A stretch of DNA of 64,000 nt from Sinorhizobium terangae (GCF_009601505.1 NZ_WITC01000085.1:1-64000); one strand, 5' to 3'; shown: positions 48,129 to 58,755, counted from the stretch's first letter. The notes: generated by a model from the sequence alone, not told the origin. Numbers and translations: made by a program.

Positions 48129-49310
48129 ATGCTCGTCTTCCGCTCAGTCGTAGTTCTGTCCGCAACGCAGATCATTGCCTGGGGCGCCATGTTCATGGCC
48201 GTTTCCGTGACGGCAGCAGAAATGGCCGGTGATCTCGGCCTCAACCCGTCGAGCGTCTATCTCGGGCCAACGGTCATGCTGGTGGCGATGGCGCTGTGTT
48301 CGCCGTCACTCGCCGGGTTCTATGCCCGCCACGGTGCTCGGCAGGTGTTGGCGCTCGGCTCGCTCTTCGCAGCACCCGGTCTCTGGCTGCTTGCCGGAGC
48401 GGAAGGAACGCTCTCCTATTTTGCCGCCTGGGCCATCCTTGGCATGGCGGGCGCAGCAACCTTGACGACCTCCGCCCATGTCTTCCTGAACGAGGTGGCG
48501 GGCGAGGGTGCCCGGCGAGCGATCGGGGCACAGATGCTCGCCATGGCACTCGCGCCGAGCCTTTCCTGGCCTGCCACCGTCTATCTTGAGGGGCTGTTCG
48601 GTTGGCGCAACACGTTCGTGCTATATGGCGCGGTGATGCTGCTTGTCTGCGCGCCGCTGCATTTCTTTGCTCTGCCAAGAACCGTGGCACATGCCAACAC
48701 ACCCAGAAGCCGAACGCCGCAGGTTTCGACCAGGCAGCAAATCGCGCGCGACCGGCTTGTCGCAACGCTGATTACGGCCGCTGTTGCACTCAATGGATTC
48801 GTCACCTGGGGTTTCCAATTGGTGGTTATCGACCTTTTCCGCAGCTTCGCATTGCCGGAATATCTCGCCGTTGGCTTTGGTTCGGCGATCGGCTTCGTCC
48901 AATTGTCCGCGCGGCTTTTTGATTTTCTGGGCGGTAACCGCTGGGATGGCCTGACGACCGGCCTCGTCGCGGCGGCAATCATGCCTCTCGCCCTGCTAGC
49001 ATTGATTTTCGGCAACGGAGCCGAATGGTCGATCATTCTGTTTCTCGTGCTCTATGGCCTTTCGAGCGGCGCCATGTCGGTCAGCCGGGCGACGATGCCG
49101 CTCGTATTCTTCACCTCAGGACAGTACGCGTCGGTCATGGCGCGCCTGGGTCTGCCCCTCAATCTCGCCTTCGCCGCCGCTCCACCCTTCTTTTCCTTCA
49201 TTCTCGGCACGGCGGGAAACTGGTGGGCTTTGTCTTTCGCGCTTCTCTGCTCCCTTGGCACGCTGGCAAGCATGGTTACTCTCGAACGCCTGAGACCGGC
49301 GCAGCGCTAA
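48129..49310 (+). CDS. MFS transporter
   Basis: 393 residues and about 12 hydrophobic helices ([19 protein letters not shown] first). The loop between helices 2 and 3 ([16 protein letters not shown]) fits the MFS pattern. Ribosome site poor. Its stop overlaps the converging soxR gene by four bases. Substrate unknown. Confidence 0.83.
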   Translation: MLVFRSVVVLSATQIIAWGAMFMAVSVTAAEMAGDLGLNPSSVYLGPTVMLVAMALCSPSLAGFYARHGARQVLALGSLFAAPGLWLLAGAEGTLSYFAAWAILGMAGAATLTTSAHVFLNEVAGEGARRAIGAQMLAMALAPSLSWPATVYLEGLFGWRNTFVLYGAVMLLVCAPLHFFALPRTVAHANTPRSRTPQVSTRQQIARDRLVATLITAAVALNGFVTWGFQLVVIDLFRSFALPEYLAVGFGSAIGFVQLSARLFDFLGGNRWDGLTTGLVAAAIMPLALLALIFGNGAEWSIILFLVLYGLSSGAMSVSRATMPLVFFTSGQYASVMARLGLPLNLAFAAAPPFFSFILGTAGNWWALSFALLCSLGTLASMVTLERLRPAQR

Positions 49311-49780
49311 CCCGTTCCCTCCATCGGATCGATCAGGCGCGGGCCGGCTCCTTCGCCGCCGAGCACGTCGAAAGGATTGCGCAAGGGACACTCGCGCATC
49401 GAGAGACAGCCGCAGCCGATGCATCCAGTCAGGTGGTCGCGCAACGCCGTCAGCTTGGCGATCCGCTCGTCCAGTTGGTGCCGCCAAGTCATGGAGAGTT
49501 TCGTCCAGTCCTCAACGGTCAAAGGTCGATCATGCGGCAAGACCGAGAGCGCCGACTGGATCTCTGCCAGCGGGATGCCAGTGCGCTGAGCCACCTTGAT
49601 GACGGCCACGCGCCTCAGCACCGCACGCGGATAGCGCCGTTGATTGCCGCGGCTCCGGTTGCTTCGGATCAGCCCTTTCGTTTCGTAGAAATGGAGCGTC
49701 GATACCGCTAGACCGCTTCGTTCCGCGACCTCGCCGACCGTTAACTCGCGCGAAATATCACCGACCTTGCCTTTTTCCAT
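49307..49780 (-). CDS. soxR: Redox-sensitive transcriptional activator SoxR (MerR family)
   Basis: 157 residues. MerR-type helix-turn-helix [20 protein letters not shown], dimerisation helix, and the 2Fe-2S ligands [12 protein letters not shown] (C-x2-C-x-C-x5-C). Senses redox-cycling compounds by cluster oxidation. ATG 49780; the frame's TTG 49798 lies inside the operator. It is divergent from the flavin reductase, with a SoxR box between, so it regulates that gene. Confidence 0.93.
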   Translation of the reverse strand: MEKGKVGDISRELTVGEVAERSGLAVSTLHFYETKGLIRSNRSRGNQRRYPRAVLRRVAVIKVAQRTGIPLAEIQSALSVLPHDRPLTVEDWTKLSMTWRHQLDERIAKLTALRDHLTGCIGCGCLSMRECPLRNPFDVLGGEGAGPRLIDPMEGTG

Positions 49781-49788
49781 GGATGCTA

Positions 49789-49819
49789 TTGACCTCAACT
49801 ATGGTTGAGGTTCTATAGC
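49789..49819 (+). promoter_or_regulatory. SoxR-box promoter with 19-bp spacer
   Basis: -35 TTGACC (49789-49794) and -10 TATAGC (49814-49819) are 19 bases apart, the over-long spacing typical of MerR-family targets. The spacer holds most of the perfect dyad CCTCAACTATGGTTGAGG (49793-49810), which resembles the E. coli SoxR box. It reads toward the NAD(P)H-dependent reductase. Confidence 0.85.
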
Positions 49820-49858
49820 ATGAGCTCCCTGATAGCGACAACAAGGAGCTGATTCCCC

Positions 49859-50434
49859 ATGACAGAGAAAATGACCCTCGCCGTGATCTATGGCAGCGCG
49901 CGGCAGGGCCGGTTTTGCGATACCGTCGCGAGTTGGCTTATCCGTGAGCTTTCGGAATCCAGCGTTTTCAGTCTGACGATCATAGATCCAGTGAGATTCA
50001 AGACCTCTCGTGGCGCCGAAAAGGCGCTCGATCCGGCGGAATGGATGGAGCGAAAGGTCGCCGAGGCGGACGCCTTCATCGTCGTCACGCCCGAATACAA
50101 CCACGGCTATCCCGCCGCGCTGAAGGAACTGATCGATTCGGTCTATGAGCCGTGGCACGCCAAGCCGGTTGCCTTCGTCTCCTATGGCGGCGCATCGGGT
50201 GGCATCAGAGCCGTAGAGCAGCTACGCCAAGTTTTTGGGGAACTGCATACGGTCACCTTGCGCGACGGCATCACTTTCCCGAAAGCTTGGTCGAAATTCG
50301 ATGCGGCTGGAAATCTCTACAAGCCCGATGAAATGCGCGCCCCGTTGTTCCTGATGATGGATCGTCTGACCTGGTGGGCACGGACATTGAAGACCGCCCG
50401 CAAGACGACACCTTACAGCGAGATCGCAGCATGA
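49859..50434 (+). CDS. NAD(P)H-dependent FMN reductase-like flavoprotein
   Basis: 191 residues of flavodoxin fold. FMN-binding VIYGSARQGRFCDTVASWL, VVTPEYNHGYPAALKELIDS and SYGGASGGIRAVEQLRQ are characteristic of NADPH-dependent FMN/quinone reductases. Expressed from the SoxR promoter, so probably part of the answer to redox-cycling drugs. Its stop overlaps the next gene by four bases (ATGA). Confidence 0.9.
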   Translation: MTEKMTLAVIYGSARQGRFCDTVASWLIRELSESSVFSLTIIDPVRFKTSRGAEKALDPAEWMERKVAEADAFIVVTPEYNHGYPAALKELIDSVYEPWHAKPVAFVSYGGASGGIRAVEQLRQVFGELHTVTLRDGITFPKAWSKFDAAGNLYKPDEMRAPLFLMMDRLTWWARTLKTARKTTPYSEIAA

Positions 50435-51669
50435 GCGGTCCAACCTTCAACGTGGCGGCTGGCGCCCAGGGGGTTCTTTCCCCCGGCACCCGCGGGCGCA
50501 ATCTCACGCTTCTGTGCGTGAGCGCCTTGACGATCATGTCGGGCGCCACGATCTCCGCATCCTTGCCCGGCATCGAGGCTCGCTTCGCCGACACTGAAGG
50601 CGCGGCGCTGCTTAGCCGCATGATGCTGACGCTCCCGGCGATCTTCATCGCCGGACTCGCGCCCGTTGCCGGCGTCATTGCCGACCGGTTTGGCCGAAAG
50701 CGGCTGCTGCTTCTTTCACTCGTCGTCTTCGCGCTGGCTGGATCATCCGGCCTCATGCTTGACAGCCTGCCGGCCTTGCTTGTCGGCCGTGCGGTCCTCG
50801 GCATCTCCGTCGCAGGCATCATGACGACGGCGACCGCGCTTGTCGGCGATTTCTTCGAAGGAGCCGCGCGCGACCGCTACATGGGGTTTCAGGCTGCCTT
50901 CGTTGGTATCGGTGGTGCCATCTTCCTCTCGGGCGGTGGTCTGCTCGCCGACATCCATTGGCGCGGGCCGTTTGCGATCTATTGCTTGGCTTTTGTGCTG
51001 TTACCGGCCGTGTTGGCGCTGATCCCGGAGCCGCGCAGAACTGGTGCTACGCCGGTTGCAGGGGTCAAACAGGAGCCACGTTCCGGTTTCGTTTTGCCGC
51101 TTGTCCTCGTGCTGCTGGCGGCATGCCTGCACTTTGCGATCTTCTACATGCTGCCAACACAGCTGCCCTTCTATCTGAAAAGCCTCGGTATCACCCAGCC
51201 AAGCCGCGCCGGTATCGCAATCGGAGCAGGGCAGGTCGTCGGCGTCCTGGCTGCGCTTTCCTTTTCGCGGGTGAGGGGCCGCATCGGTCGAATGGGCGTC
51301 TTTGCCCTCGGTTTCGCAGCGCTTGGCGCCGGTTATATCGGATTGGGAAGCGCCCAATCCTATGCCGGCATCCTTGTCGCAACGGCGATTACCGGGATAA
51401 GCATGGGGTTGATGACGCCGAACCTCTCGGCTTCGCTGCTGGCGATCGCGCCGCCGACACTACGCGGGCGACTTTCGGGCGCCTTGATAGCCAGTATCTT
51501 TGCCGGCCAATTCGTCTCACCGCTTGCAAGTCAGCCGCTTATCCGCGACTGGGGCTATGCGGCCGCCTTCACCGGCGCTGGCGCATTGCTCGGCGCGCTC
51601 GGCCTGATCTGCCTGGTAAGCCGGGTGCTGCTCGCCGTGCGTCTCCGGCAACAGGAGGACAGGGTATGA
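50431..51669 (+). CDS. MFS efflux-type transporter
   Basis: 412 residues with about 12 helices. The motif GVIADRFGRKRLLLLSLVVF (motif A) is clear, and ALVGRAVLGISVAGI-type helix 4 sequence is drug/H+ antiporter-like. Translationally coupled to the reductase and so under the SoxR promoter. Efflux of redox-active compounds is a reasonable inference. Confidence 0.87.
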   Translation: MSGPTFNVAAGAQGVLSPGTRGRNLTLLCVSALTIMSGATISASLPGIEARFADTEGAALLSRMMLTLPAIFIAGLAPVAGVIADRFGRKRLLLLSLVVFALAGSSGLMLDSLPALLVGRAVLGISVAGIMTTATALVGDFFEGAARDRYMGFQAAFVGIGGAIFLSGGGLLADIHWRGPFAIYCLAFVLLPAVLALIPEPRRTGATPVAGVKQEPRSGFVLPLVLVLLAACLHFAIFYMLPTQLPFYLKSLGITQPSRAGIAIGAGQVVGVLAALSFSRVRGRIGRMGVFALGFAALGAGYIGLGSAQSYAGILVATAITGISMGLMTPNLSASLLAIAPPTLRGRLSGALIASIFAGQFVSPLASQPLIRDWGYAAAFTGAGALLGALGLICLVSRVLLAVRLRQQEDRV

Positions 51670-51686
51670 CGCGTTTCGCCGGCCGG

Positions 51687-52148
51687 TCACTCAGTCTCGG
51701 TTTGGCGGATCGCTTCGCCGACGATCATGGCGGCCGAGATGGCGATATTGAGCGAGCGCTGGCCTGGCGCCATCGGGATAACGACGCGGCCGTCGGCCCG
51801 CTCGTGCACGTGGTCCGGCACGCCAGCGCTTTCACGTCCGAACAGCAGGATGTCGTCCGGACGAAAGCTGAAGCGCGTATAGGGCCGCGCCGCCTTGGTC
51901 GAGGCCAGCACAAGCCGCCTGCCGGTGGTCGCACGCCACGCTTCGAAGCGCTCCCAGTTGACGTGGCGGGTGAGGGTGACGGCCGCAATGTAGTCCATGC
52001 CGGCGCGCTTGAGGTTGCGGTCCGACAGATCGAAGCCGGTTGGTTCGATGATGTCGACCGCGAGGCCGAGACAGGCGGCGAGCCGCTGGATCGTGCCGGT
52101 ATTGCCCGGAATGTCCGGCTGGTAGAGCGCGATACGGAGATTGTTCAT
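51687..52148 (-). CDS. trmL: tRNA (cytidine(34)-2'-O)-methyltransferase
   Basis: 153-residue SPOUT methyltransferase. MNNLRIALYQPDIPGNTGTI start, DYIAAVTLTRHVNW, LLFGRESAGVPD, and the knot region RVVIPMAPGQRSLNIAISAA are diagnostic. Methylates the wobble 2'-OH of tRNA-Leu isoacceptors. Converges on the MFS gene. Confidence 0.94.
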   Translation of the reverse strand: MNNLRIALYQPDIPGNTGTIQRLAACLGLAVDIIEPTGFDLSDRNLKRAGMDYIAAVTLTRHVNWERFEAWRATTGRRLVLASTKAARPYTRFSFRPDDILLFGRESAGVPDHVHERADGRVVIPMAPGQRSLNIAISAAMIVGEAIRQTETE

Positions 52149-52616
52149 GGGCCTTCACCGGAACCTAAGCGAACGTGGAAAAGCGACGGCTTCTATGACA
52201 GTGAATCGCGCCGCGATCCACCCGCGGCCACGCCATCGGAGGGTACATTTCATGTCGCTCGATTTGCGCTCGCTAATTTGTGCCGTATCGGCAACAGCCG
52301 GCACGATGATCACAAAATGGGCAAGAAAATGCCCGCGACAATCTGGCGCGGGCGCGCGAATGGGTTTAAAGCTCACTCATCTTCAACGCGAACCGATGGA
52401 GGCATGCATGCATATTCCCGTGATGACACGCCTCTGGGCCGGGTCTTTCCTGGTCTGACCGGTTCCGCGCCTTTTCTTTCTATCGATCGATTGACGCGCG
52501 CTCCGGTTCTCCGGAGGTCGTAGCCTGTTTTGCAGGACCATTTCCGGTTTCAATTTTTCAAGATAAGAATGCGGGGCGACCCGCCTTCCTTCAAAATACT
52601 CTGAAGGAGCTCGACA
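52149..52616. other. Divergent intergenic region between trmL and the first ABC exporter
   Basis: About 470 bases. Short open frames occur but none has a ribosome site and recognisable protein. It must contain the promoter of the tandem exporter genes and of trmL. No repeat copy or operator was seen. Confidence 0.5.
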
Positions 52617-54470
52617 ATGTTTGGCTGGTTTGAATCCCGCCTCAATCCTTATCCGACGGAAGAGCCGACGCTCCCGCCGAAGGGTCTTTTTGCATTCTGC
52701 TGGCATTACACGAAGCCTGCGGTTCCATGGCTCCTGATCATGTCGGTCTGCACGATGCTGATCGCGATCGGCGAGGTGGCACTGTTCCAGTTCCTCGGCA
52801 ACATGGTCGATTGGCTTTCCAGCGCCAACCGCGAAACCTTCCTGGCTGCCGAGGGTGGTAAGCTCTTCTGGATGGCGGCGCTCGTCCTCATCGGCCTGCC
52901 GAGTCTGGTCGCTCTCGATTCCTTCGTCATGCATCAGGTGCTGCTCGGCAACTACCCGATGATCGCGCGCTGGCAGATGCACCGCTACCTCTTGCGCCAG
53001 AGCATGACCTTCTTTGCCAACGAGTTCGCGGGACGCGTGGCGACGAAAGTCATGCAGACATCGCTTGCCGTGCGCGAGACGGTGATGAAGATCCTCGACG
53101 TCTTTGTCTATGTCGTCAGCTATTTCGTGACGATGTTGATCGTCGTCGCAACGGCCGACTGGCGGCTGGTAATGCCGCTGGCTGTCTGGCTCGTGGTCTA
53201 TATCTCCATCGTCACCTACTTCGTGCCACGGCTGCAGAGGATTTCGAAGGAACAGGCTGACGCGCGGTCGATGATGACGGGCCGTATCGTCGACAGCTAT
53301 ACCAACATTGGCACAGTCAAGCTGTTCTCGCACGCAGGCCGCGAGGAGACCTATGCCCGCGCGGCGATGGACGAGTTCCTCGACACCGTTCACCGGCAGA
53401 TGCGTAAGGTCACGCTGTTTCATGTGTTCGTCTATACGAATAACAGCCTGGCGCTTTTCGCGATCAGCGCCCTTGGAATCCACCTGTGGCTGACGAGCGC
53501 GATTTCCGTCGGCGCGATCGCCATCGCGATCGGCCTTGCGATGCGCATCAACGGCATGTCGCAGTGGATCATGTGGGAGGTCTCGGCACTATTCGAGAAT
53601 ATCGGCACGGTCTATGACGGCATGGGCATGATGACCAAGGCGCACGACATCGTGGACCAGCCGAATGCGACCATGCTGAAGGCGGACAAGGGCGCGATCA
53701 GTTTCGACAACGTCCGCTTCCACTACGGCAAGGCGCAGGGCGTGATCGACCGGCTGTCGCTCGACATTCGCCCGGGCGAGAAGATCGGCCTCGTCGGGCG
53801 GTCTGGCGCCGGCAAGACGACGCTGATGAACTTGCTCCTGCGCTTCTACGATCTGGAGTCCGGTTCAATCCTCATCGACGGCGAGGATATCTCCACCGTC
53901 ACCCAGGATAGCCTGCGCTCCCAGATCGGCGTCGTCACGCAGGACACGTCGCTCTTGCATCGCTCGATACGTGACAACATCGCCTACGGGCATCCGGAAG
54001 CCAGCGACGCGGACATCATCGCGGCGGCGAAGAAGGCGAATGCCTGGGACTTCATCCAGACGCTGGAGGATAACCTAGGCAGGCGCGGCCTCGATGCACA
54101 GGTCGGCGAGCGGGGCGTCAAACTTTCCGGCGGCCAGCGCCAACGCATCGCCATCGCGCGCGTCTTCCTCAAGGACGCACCGATCCTGATCCTGGACGAG
54201 GCGACCTCGGCGCTCGATTCCGAGGTCGAGGCCGCGATCCAGGAAAACCTGTTCGCGCTTATGGCCGGCAAGACGGTGATCGCGATCGCGCACAGGCTCT
54301 CGACGTTGACCGAGATGGATCGCCTGGTGATCCTGGAGGCCGGACGAATCGTCGAAACCGGCTCGCATGAAGAGCTCGTGGGCAAGGGCGGACTCTATGC
54401 CGACCTCTGGTCGCGCCAGTCCGGCGGCTTCATTGCCGACGATCTGGAGAAGGAAGAAGCGGCGGAATAA
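52617..54470 (+). CDS. ABC exporter half-transporter (membrane domain fused to ATPase), first of a pair
   Basis: 617 residues. Six-helix membrane domain to ~330, then ATPase: Walker A GRSGAGKTTL, Q-loop VVTQDTSLLHRSI, signature KLSGGQRQRIAIARV, Walker B ILILDEATSALDSEVEAA, H-loop IAHRLSTL. ATG 52617 with AAGGAG. MsbA-like architecture. Followed 151 bases later by a homologue of the same length and layout, suggesting a heterodimeric exporter. Substrate unknown. Confidence 0.92.
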   Translation: MFGWFESRLNPYPTEEPTLPPKGLFAFCWHYTKPAVPWLLIMSVCTMLIAIGEVALFQFLGNMVDWLSSANRETFLAAEGGKLFWMAALVLIGLPSLVALDSFVMHQVLLGNYPMIARWQMHRYLLRQSMTFFANEFAGRVATKVMQTSLAVRETVMKILDVFVYVVSYFVTMLIVVATADWRLVMPLAVWLVVYISIVTYFVPRLQRISKEQADARSMMTGRIVDSYTNIGTVKLFSHAGREETYARAAMDEFLDTVHRQMRKVTLFHVFVYTNNSLALFAISALGIHLWLTSAISVGAIAIAIGLAMRINGMSQWIMWEVSALFENIGTVYDGMGMMTKAHDIVDQPNATMLKADKGAISFDNVRFHYGKAQGVIDRLSLDIRPGEKIGLVGRSGAGKTTLMNLLLRFYDLESGSILIDGEDISTVTQDSLRSQIGVVTQDTSLLHRSIRDNIAYGHPEASDADIIAAAKKANAWDFIQTLEDNLGRRGLDAQVGERGVKLSGGQRQRIAIARVFLKDAPILILDEATSALDSEVEAAIQENLFALMAGKTVIAIAHRLSTLTEMDRLVILEAGRIVETGSHEELVGKGGLYADLWSRQSGGFIADDLEKEEAAE

Positions 54471-54621
54471 TCCGCCGCTTCCATTGCCGTTTGATAGCAA
54501 TTGGTTAAAGCGTTTTTCTCAAGCTCGTTGCGCGTGTGGCGCTGCGGAACTTACGCATTTGTAATGTAGCGGGCACCGGAAATCGTTTGCCGCTGTTTCA
54601 TAACCACCTATATCGGAAAAC

Positions 54622-56487
54622 ATGCTGCGCGCGATCGTCACCATTTTCGAGAACTGGATCAAGCCGTTCGCGCCGCGTGAGAGGCTGCAGCCACCAAAAT
54701 CCCTATGGGCGTTCGCCTGGTTTTATGCGAGCCAGGCAAAGGGGCCGTTCCTGGCCATGGCAGCGCTTGGCGGCTTGGTGGCGATGTTGGAGGCCGGGCT
54801 TTTCTATTTCGTCGGCCGCCTCGTCGATGTCCTCGACACGGTGAAGCCGGAGGCCGGGTGGAGCGGGCTGATTGCCGCCAATGGACCGGAACTGCTCTTC
54901 ATGCTGTTGACGGTGCTGGTGTTCCGCTTTCTTGCGGTTGCGCTCGCCGCGCTCGTCGAGGAACAGGCGATCATCACCGGTTTCCTCAACCTGGTGCGCT
55001 GGCAATCCTACGTCCACGTGGCGCGCCAGTCGCTGACCTTCTTCCAGAACGACTTTTCCGGCCGCATCGTCACCAAGGTCTGGTCCGGCGCGCAGGCTAC
55101 GAGCGACCTCATCGTTTCGCTCCTGCAAGTCGTCTGGTTCATCGTCATCTACACGGCCTCGACAATGGCGCTGATCGCCCAGCTCGACTGGCGGCTCGCG
55201 GCAATGGTGGCGTTCTGGATTGTGGTCTTCCTGGCGCTTGCCCGATATTTCGTCCCCCGGGTGCGCAAGCATGCCCGTGACACGGCCGAGATGGCGTCGA
55301 TGCTCAATGGCCGGATGGTCGATGCCTACTCGAACATCCAGACGTTGAAGCTCTTCGGCAGTGACGAGGAGAACGACCGCTATATTCGCGCCGGCTTCGA
55401 CCGGTTCCAGGGAGCGGTGATCCCCTTCACACGGTTGCTGACGGCTGTGCGGTCGTCGTTGGCGCTGCTTTCCGGGCTGATGATCACGGCGATCGCCGTT
55501 TATTCGATCCATCTGTGGCTCGCCGGCTCCGTCAGCTCCGGCGCGGTAGCGTTCACGCTGGCGCTGGTGCTGCGCCTCAATATGCTGCTCGGCCGCATGA
55601 TGTCGCAGTTCAACGCAATCATGCGCAATATCGGCACGATCCAGAATTCGGCCGAACTCGTCTCGCAGCCGATCGGCCTCGTCGATCAACCGGGCGCGCC
55701 GAAGCTGGAGATCAGCCGGCCGGAGATCCGCTTCGAGCACGTGAAGTTCCACTACGGAAAAGGCGGCGGTGTCATCGACGATTTCTCGCTCACCATTCGG
55801 CCAGGCGAGAAGGTCGGCATCGTTGGTCGGTCCGGCGCCGGCAAGTCGACGCTCGTTAACCTGCTGCTGCGCTTCTACGACCTCGAGGGTGGCCGCATTC
55901 TGATCGACGGCCAGGATATCGCCGGGGTCCGTCAGGAATCGTTGCGCGCCCATGTCGGCATGGTCAGCCAGGACACCTCGCTTCTGCACCGGTCGATCCG
56001 CGACAACATCCTCTTCGGCCGGCCCGGCGCGAATGAACAGCAGTTGATTGAAGCGGCCCGCAAGGCAGAGGCATACGAGTTCATCGTGAACCTGCAGGAT
56101 CAGCGTGGTCGAAGGGGTTTCGACGCGCATGTCGGCGAACGCGGTGTCAAGCTTTCCGGCGGCCAGCGGCAGAGAATAGCGATTGCCCGCGTGATGCTGA
56201 AGGATGCACCGATTCTCGTTCTCGACGAGGCGACCTCTGCGCTCGATTCCGAAGTGGAAGCAGCCATTCAGTCAAATCTGGAGCGCCTGATGGAGGGCAA
56301 GACGGTGCTTGCGATCGCCCATCGGCTTTCCACGATTGCCGCGCTCGACCGGCTTGTCGTGATGGACAGGGGACACATCGTCGAGGATGGCACCCATGCG
56401 GAGCTGATCGCCCGCGGCGGGCTCTATGCCGACCTCTGGGCGCGACAGTCGGGCGGGTTTCTGGCGCGCGAAGACGCGGCGGAATAG
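54622..56487 (+). CDS. ABC exporter half-transporter, second of a pair
   Basis: 621 residues with the same layout as the preceding gene. Walker A GRSGAGKST, VSQDTSLLHRSI, KLSGGQRQRIAIARV, ILVLDEATSALDSEVEAA, IAHRLSTI. Both catalytic sites look intact, unlike many heterodimeric exporters with one degenerate site. High similarity of the two ATPases points to an old tandem duplication. Ribosome site weak, which could set the ratio if they pair. Confidence 0.92.
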   Translation: MLRAIVTIFENWIKPFAPRERLQPPKSLWAFAWFYASQAKGPFLAMAALGGLVAMLEAGLFYFVGRLVDVLDTVKPEAGWSGLIAANGPELLFMLLTVLVFRFLAVALAALVEEQAIITGFLNLVRWQSYVHVARQSLTFFQNDFSGRIVTKVWSGAQATSDLIVSLLQVVWFIVIYTASTMALIAQLDWRLAAMVAFWIVVFLALARYFVPRVRKHARDTAEMASMLNGRMVDAYSNIQTLKLFGSDEENDRYIRAGFDRFQGAVIPFTRLLTAVRSSLALLSGLMITAIAVYSIHLWLAGSVSSGAVAFTLALVLRLNMLLGRMMSQFNAIMRNIGTIQNSAELVSQPIGLVDQPGAPKLEISRPEIRFEHVKFHYGKGGGVIDDFSLTIRPGEKVGIVGRSGAGKSTLVNLLLRFYDLEGGRILIDGQDIAGVRQESLRAHVGMVSQDTSLLHRSIRDNILFGRPGANEQQLIEAARKAEAYEFIVNLQDQRGRRGFDAHVGERGVKLSGGQRQRIAIARVMLKDAPILVLDEATSALDSEVEAAIQSNLERLMEGKTVLAIAHRLSTIAALDRLVVMDRGHIVEDGTHAELIARGGLYADLWARQSGGFLAREDAAE

Positions 56488-56849
56488 GGCGCTTGAATGC
56501 CGCTCGCGGGCCATCCGCGACACCATCCCGGAGACGGCCCGCAAACCCGTCAAATCCTTGTGCCAATTGGTCGCGCTTTTACCCGCGACAATCTGCCCAC
56601 ATCCCCTTGTCAAGGCTGGACATAATTTGCGATCAGGCATAGAACGCGCCCGATTGACGGGGAATCTGCGTGCAGTGCGCACGTAGAGTTTTCCGGATAC
56701 TGGTGTCCGGTCCATGCTTGTCTCGGCAGGCCGGCTAGGCGCCAGCGAGTTCAGAGGGCGTGGTTCCTTGGCTTGGGCGGAGGCCTGAACAGGAATCGCG
56801 CCGGGCCGGATGCGGTTTCCGCAATATTGCGTGAGAGGATGGTTTAGCC
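56488..56849. other. Intergenic region upstream of petABC
   Basis: About 360 bases with no gene I can support. It should contain the petA promoter. I recognise no FNR/FixK dyad (TTGAT-N4-ATCAA) in it. Confidence 0.5.
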
Positions 56850-57428
56850 GTGAGCGAACACGACACTTCAAGCGAGACCTTGGGCGAGCCCACTCGCCGC
56901 GATTTTCTATACCTGGCCACTGGCATGGCCGGCGTCGTCGGCGCCGCTGCCGCCGCCTGGCCGTTCATCGACCAGATGCGTCCCGACGCATCGACGCTCG
57001 CGCTCGCTTCGATCGAGGTCGATGTTTCCAGCCTCCAGCCCGGCATGTCGCTGACGGCGAAGTGGCGCGGTAAGCCGATCTTCATCCGCAACCGCACGGA
57101 CAAGGAAGTGGAAGACGCCAAAGCCGTTCCGCTCGAAGACCTCAAGGATCCGGTCGCGCGCAACGCCAATCTCGCCACCGACGCCCAGGCCAATGATCTC
57201 GACCGCTCGGCCGGCGAGGGCAAGGAAAACTGGATCGTCATGATCGGTTCCTGCACCCATCTCGGCTGCGTTCCGCTCGGCCAGGCCGGTGATTTCGGTG
57301 GCTGGTTCTGTCCCTGCCACGGCTCGCACTACGATACGGCCGGCCGTATCCGCAAAGGCCCGGCACCGGAAAACCTCCCCGTGCCGACCTTCTCGTTCGT
57401 TTCCGACACAGTTATCAAGATCGGTTGA
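56850..57428 (+). CDS. petA: Ubiquinol-cytochrome c reductase Rieske iron-sulfur subunit
   Basis: 192 residues. Twin-arginine signal/anchor ([20 protein letters not shown]), then the Rieske domain with cluster ligands CTHLGC and CPCHGSHYD. Electron acceptor of the bc1 complex at the Qo site. GTG start at 56850 with AGAGGATGG. First gene of the petABC (fbcFBC) operon. Confidence 0.96.
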   Translation: MSEHDTSSETLGEPTRRDFLYLATGMAGVVGAAAAAWPFIDQMRPDASTLALASIEVDVSSLQPGMSLTAKWRGKPIFIRNRTDKEVEDAKAVPLEDLKDPVARNANLATDAQANDLDRSAGEGKENWIVMIGSCTHLGCVPLGQAGDFGGWFCPCHGSHYDTAGRIRKGPAPENLPVPTFSFVSDTVIKIG

Positions 57429-57442
57429 GGGGACTACTGATA

Positions 57443-58723
57443 ATGAGTGCTGATCATTCAACCTACACGCCAACGACAGGCATCGAGAAGTGGGTTGATT
57501 CCCGTCTCCCGCTGCCGCGCCTCGTCCACGACTCGTTCGTCTCCTATCCGGTACCGCGCAACCTGAACTATGCCTACACCTTCGGCGCGATGCTGTCGGT
57601 GATGCTGATCGTCCAGATCCTGACCGGCGTCGTGCTGGCCATGCACTATGCAGCCGACACGGCCGTCGCCTTCAACTCGGTCGAAAAGATCATGCGCGAC
57701 GTCAACCATGGCTGGCTGCTGCGCTACCTGCACGCCAACGGCGCGTCATTCTTCTTCATCGCGGTCTACCTCCACATCGCCCGCGGTCTCTACTACGGTT
57801 CCTACAAGGCGCCACGCGAGATCCTCTGGATCCTCGGCGTCGTCATCTATCTTCTGATGATGGCAACCGGTTTCATGGGCTACGTTCTGCCCTGGGGTCA
57901 GATGTCCTTCTGGGGCGCGACCGTTATCACCGGCTTCTTCTCGGCCTTCCCGCTGGTGGGTGAGTGGATCCAGCAGTTCCTGCTTGGCGGCTTCGCCGTC
58001 GACCAGCCGACGCTGAACCGCTTCTTCTCGCTGCACTACCTGCTGCCCTTCATGATCGCCGGCGTTGTCGTCCTGCACATCTGGGCCCTGCATGTCACCG
58101 GCCAGACCAACCCGACCGGCGTCGAAGTGAAGTCGAAGACCGACACCGTCGCCTTCACGCCCTATGCGACCCTGAAGGATGCGCTTGGCGTATCAGTCTT
58201 CCTGATCGTCTACGCCTGGTTCGTCTTCTACATGCCGAACTTCCTCGGCCATCCGGACAACTATATCCCGGCTGACGCGCTGAAGACCCCGGCACACATC
58301 GTTCCGGAATGGTACTACCTGCCGTTCTACGCGATGCTGCGCGCCATCACCTTCAGCATCGGACCGATCGACTCCAAGCTTGGCGGCGTTCTGGTGATGT
58401 TCGGCTCGATCCTGGTTCTGTTCTTCCTCCCCTGGCTCGACACGTCCAAGGTCCGCTCGGCCGTCTACCGCCCGTGGTACAAGCTGTTCTTCTGGATCTT
58501 CGTGGCTAACGCGATCATGCTTGGCTGGCTGGGTTCGCGCCCCGCAGAAGGCCTCTATGTCGTGATGTCGCAGCTTGGCACGCTGTACTACTTCGCGTTC
58601 TTCCTCGTCATCATGCCGGTTCTCGGCCTGATCGAAACGCCCAAGCGCATTCCGAACTCCATCACTGAAGCGGTGCTGGAAAAGCAGAAGGCAAAGGCGC
58701 AGCCGGCAACCGTACGCGCCTGA
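57443..58723 (+). CDS. petB: Cytochrome b subunit of the bc1 complex
   Basis: 426 residues, eight or so membrane helices with the Qo-site PEWY motif ([15 protein letters not shown]), and the paired heme-ligand His in helices B and D ([21 protein letters not shown]; second pair near [18 protein letters not shown]). The ATG 57443 is preferred to TTG 57425. Starts 14 bases after petA. Confidence 0.97.
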   Translation: MSADHSTYTPTTGIEKWVDSRLPLPRLVHDSFVSYPVPRNLNYAYTFGAMLSVMLIVQILTGVVLAMHYAADTAVAFNSVEKIMRDVNHGWLLRYLHANGASFFFIAVYLHIARGLYYGSYKAPREILWILGVVIYLLMMATGFMGYVLPWGQMSFWGATVITGFFSAFPLVGEWIQQFLLGGFAVDQPTLNRFFSLHYLLPFMIAGVVVLHIWALHVTGQTNPTGVEVKSKTDTVAFTPYATLKDALGVSVFLIVYAWFVFYMPNFLGHPDNYIPADALKTPAHIVPEWYYLPFYAMLRAITFSIGPIDSKLGGVLVMFGSILVLFFLPWLDTSKVRSAVYRPWYKLFFWIFVANAIMLGWLGSRPAEGLYVVMSQLGTLYYFAFFLVIMPVLGLIETPKRIPNSITEAVLEKQKAKAQPATVRA

Positions 58724-58755
58724 TCAGAACAGTGATTGATAAGGAACCCACAACA

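Noticed and set aside
49780..49798. Longer SoxR starting at TTG 49798
   Set aside because: That start is inside the perfect SoxR operator dyad and the promoter; ATG 49780 is more natural.
54703..56130. A 475-residue open frame on the minus strand
   Set aside because: Antisense to the second ABC exporter, and typical shadow composition.
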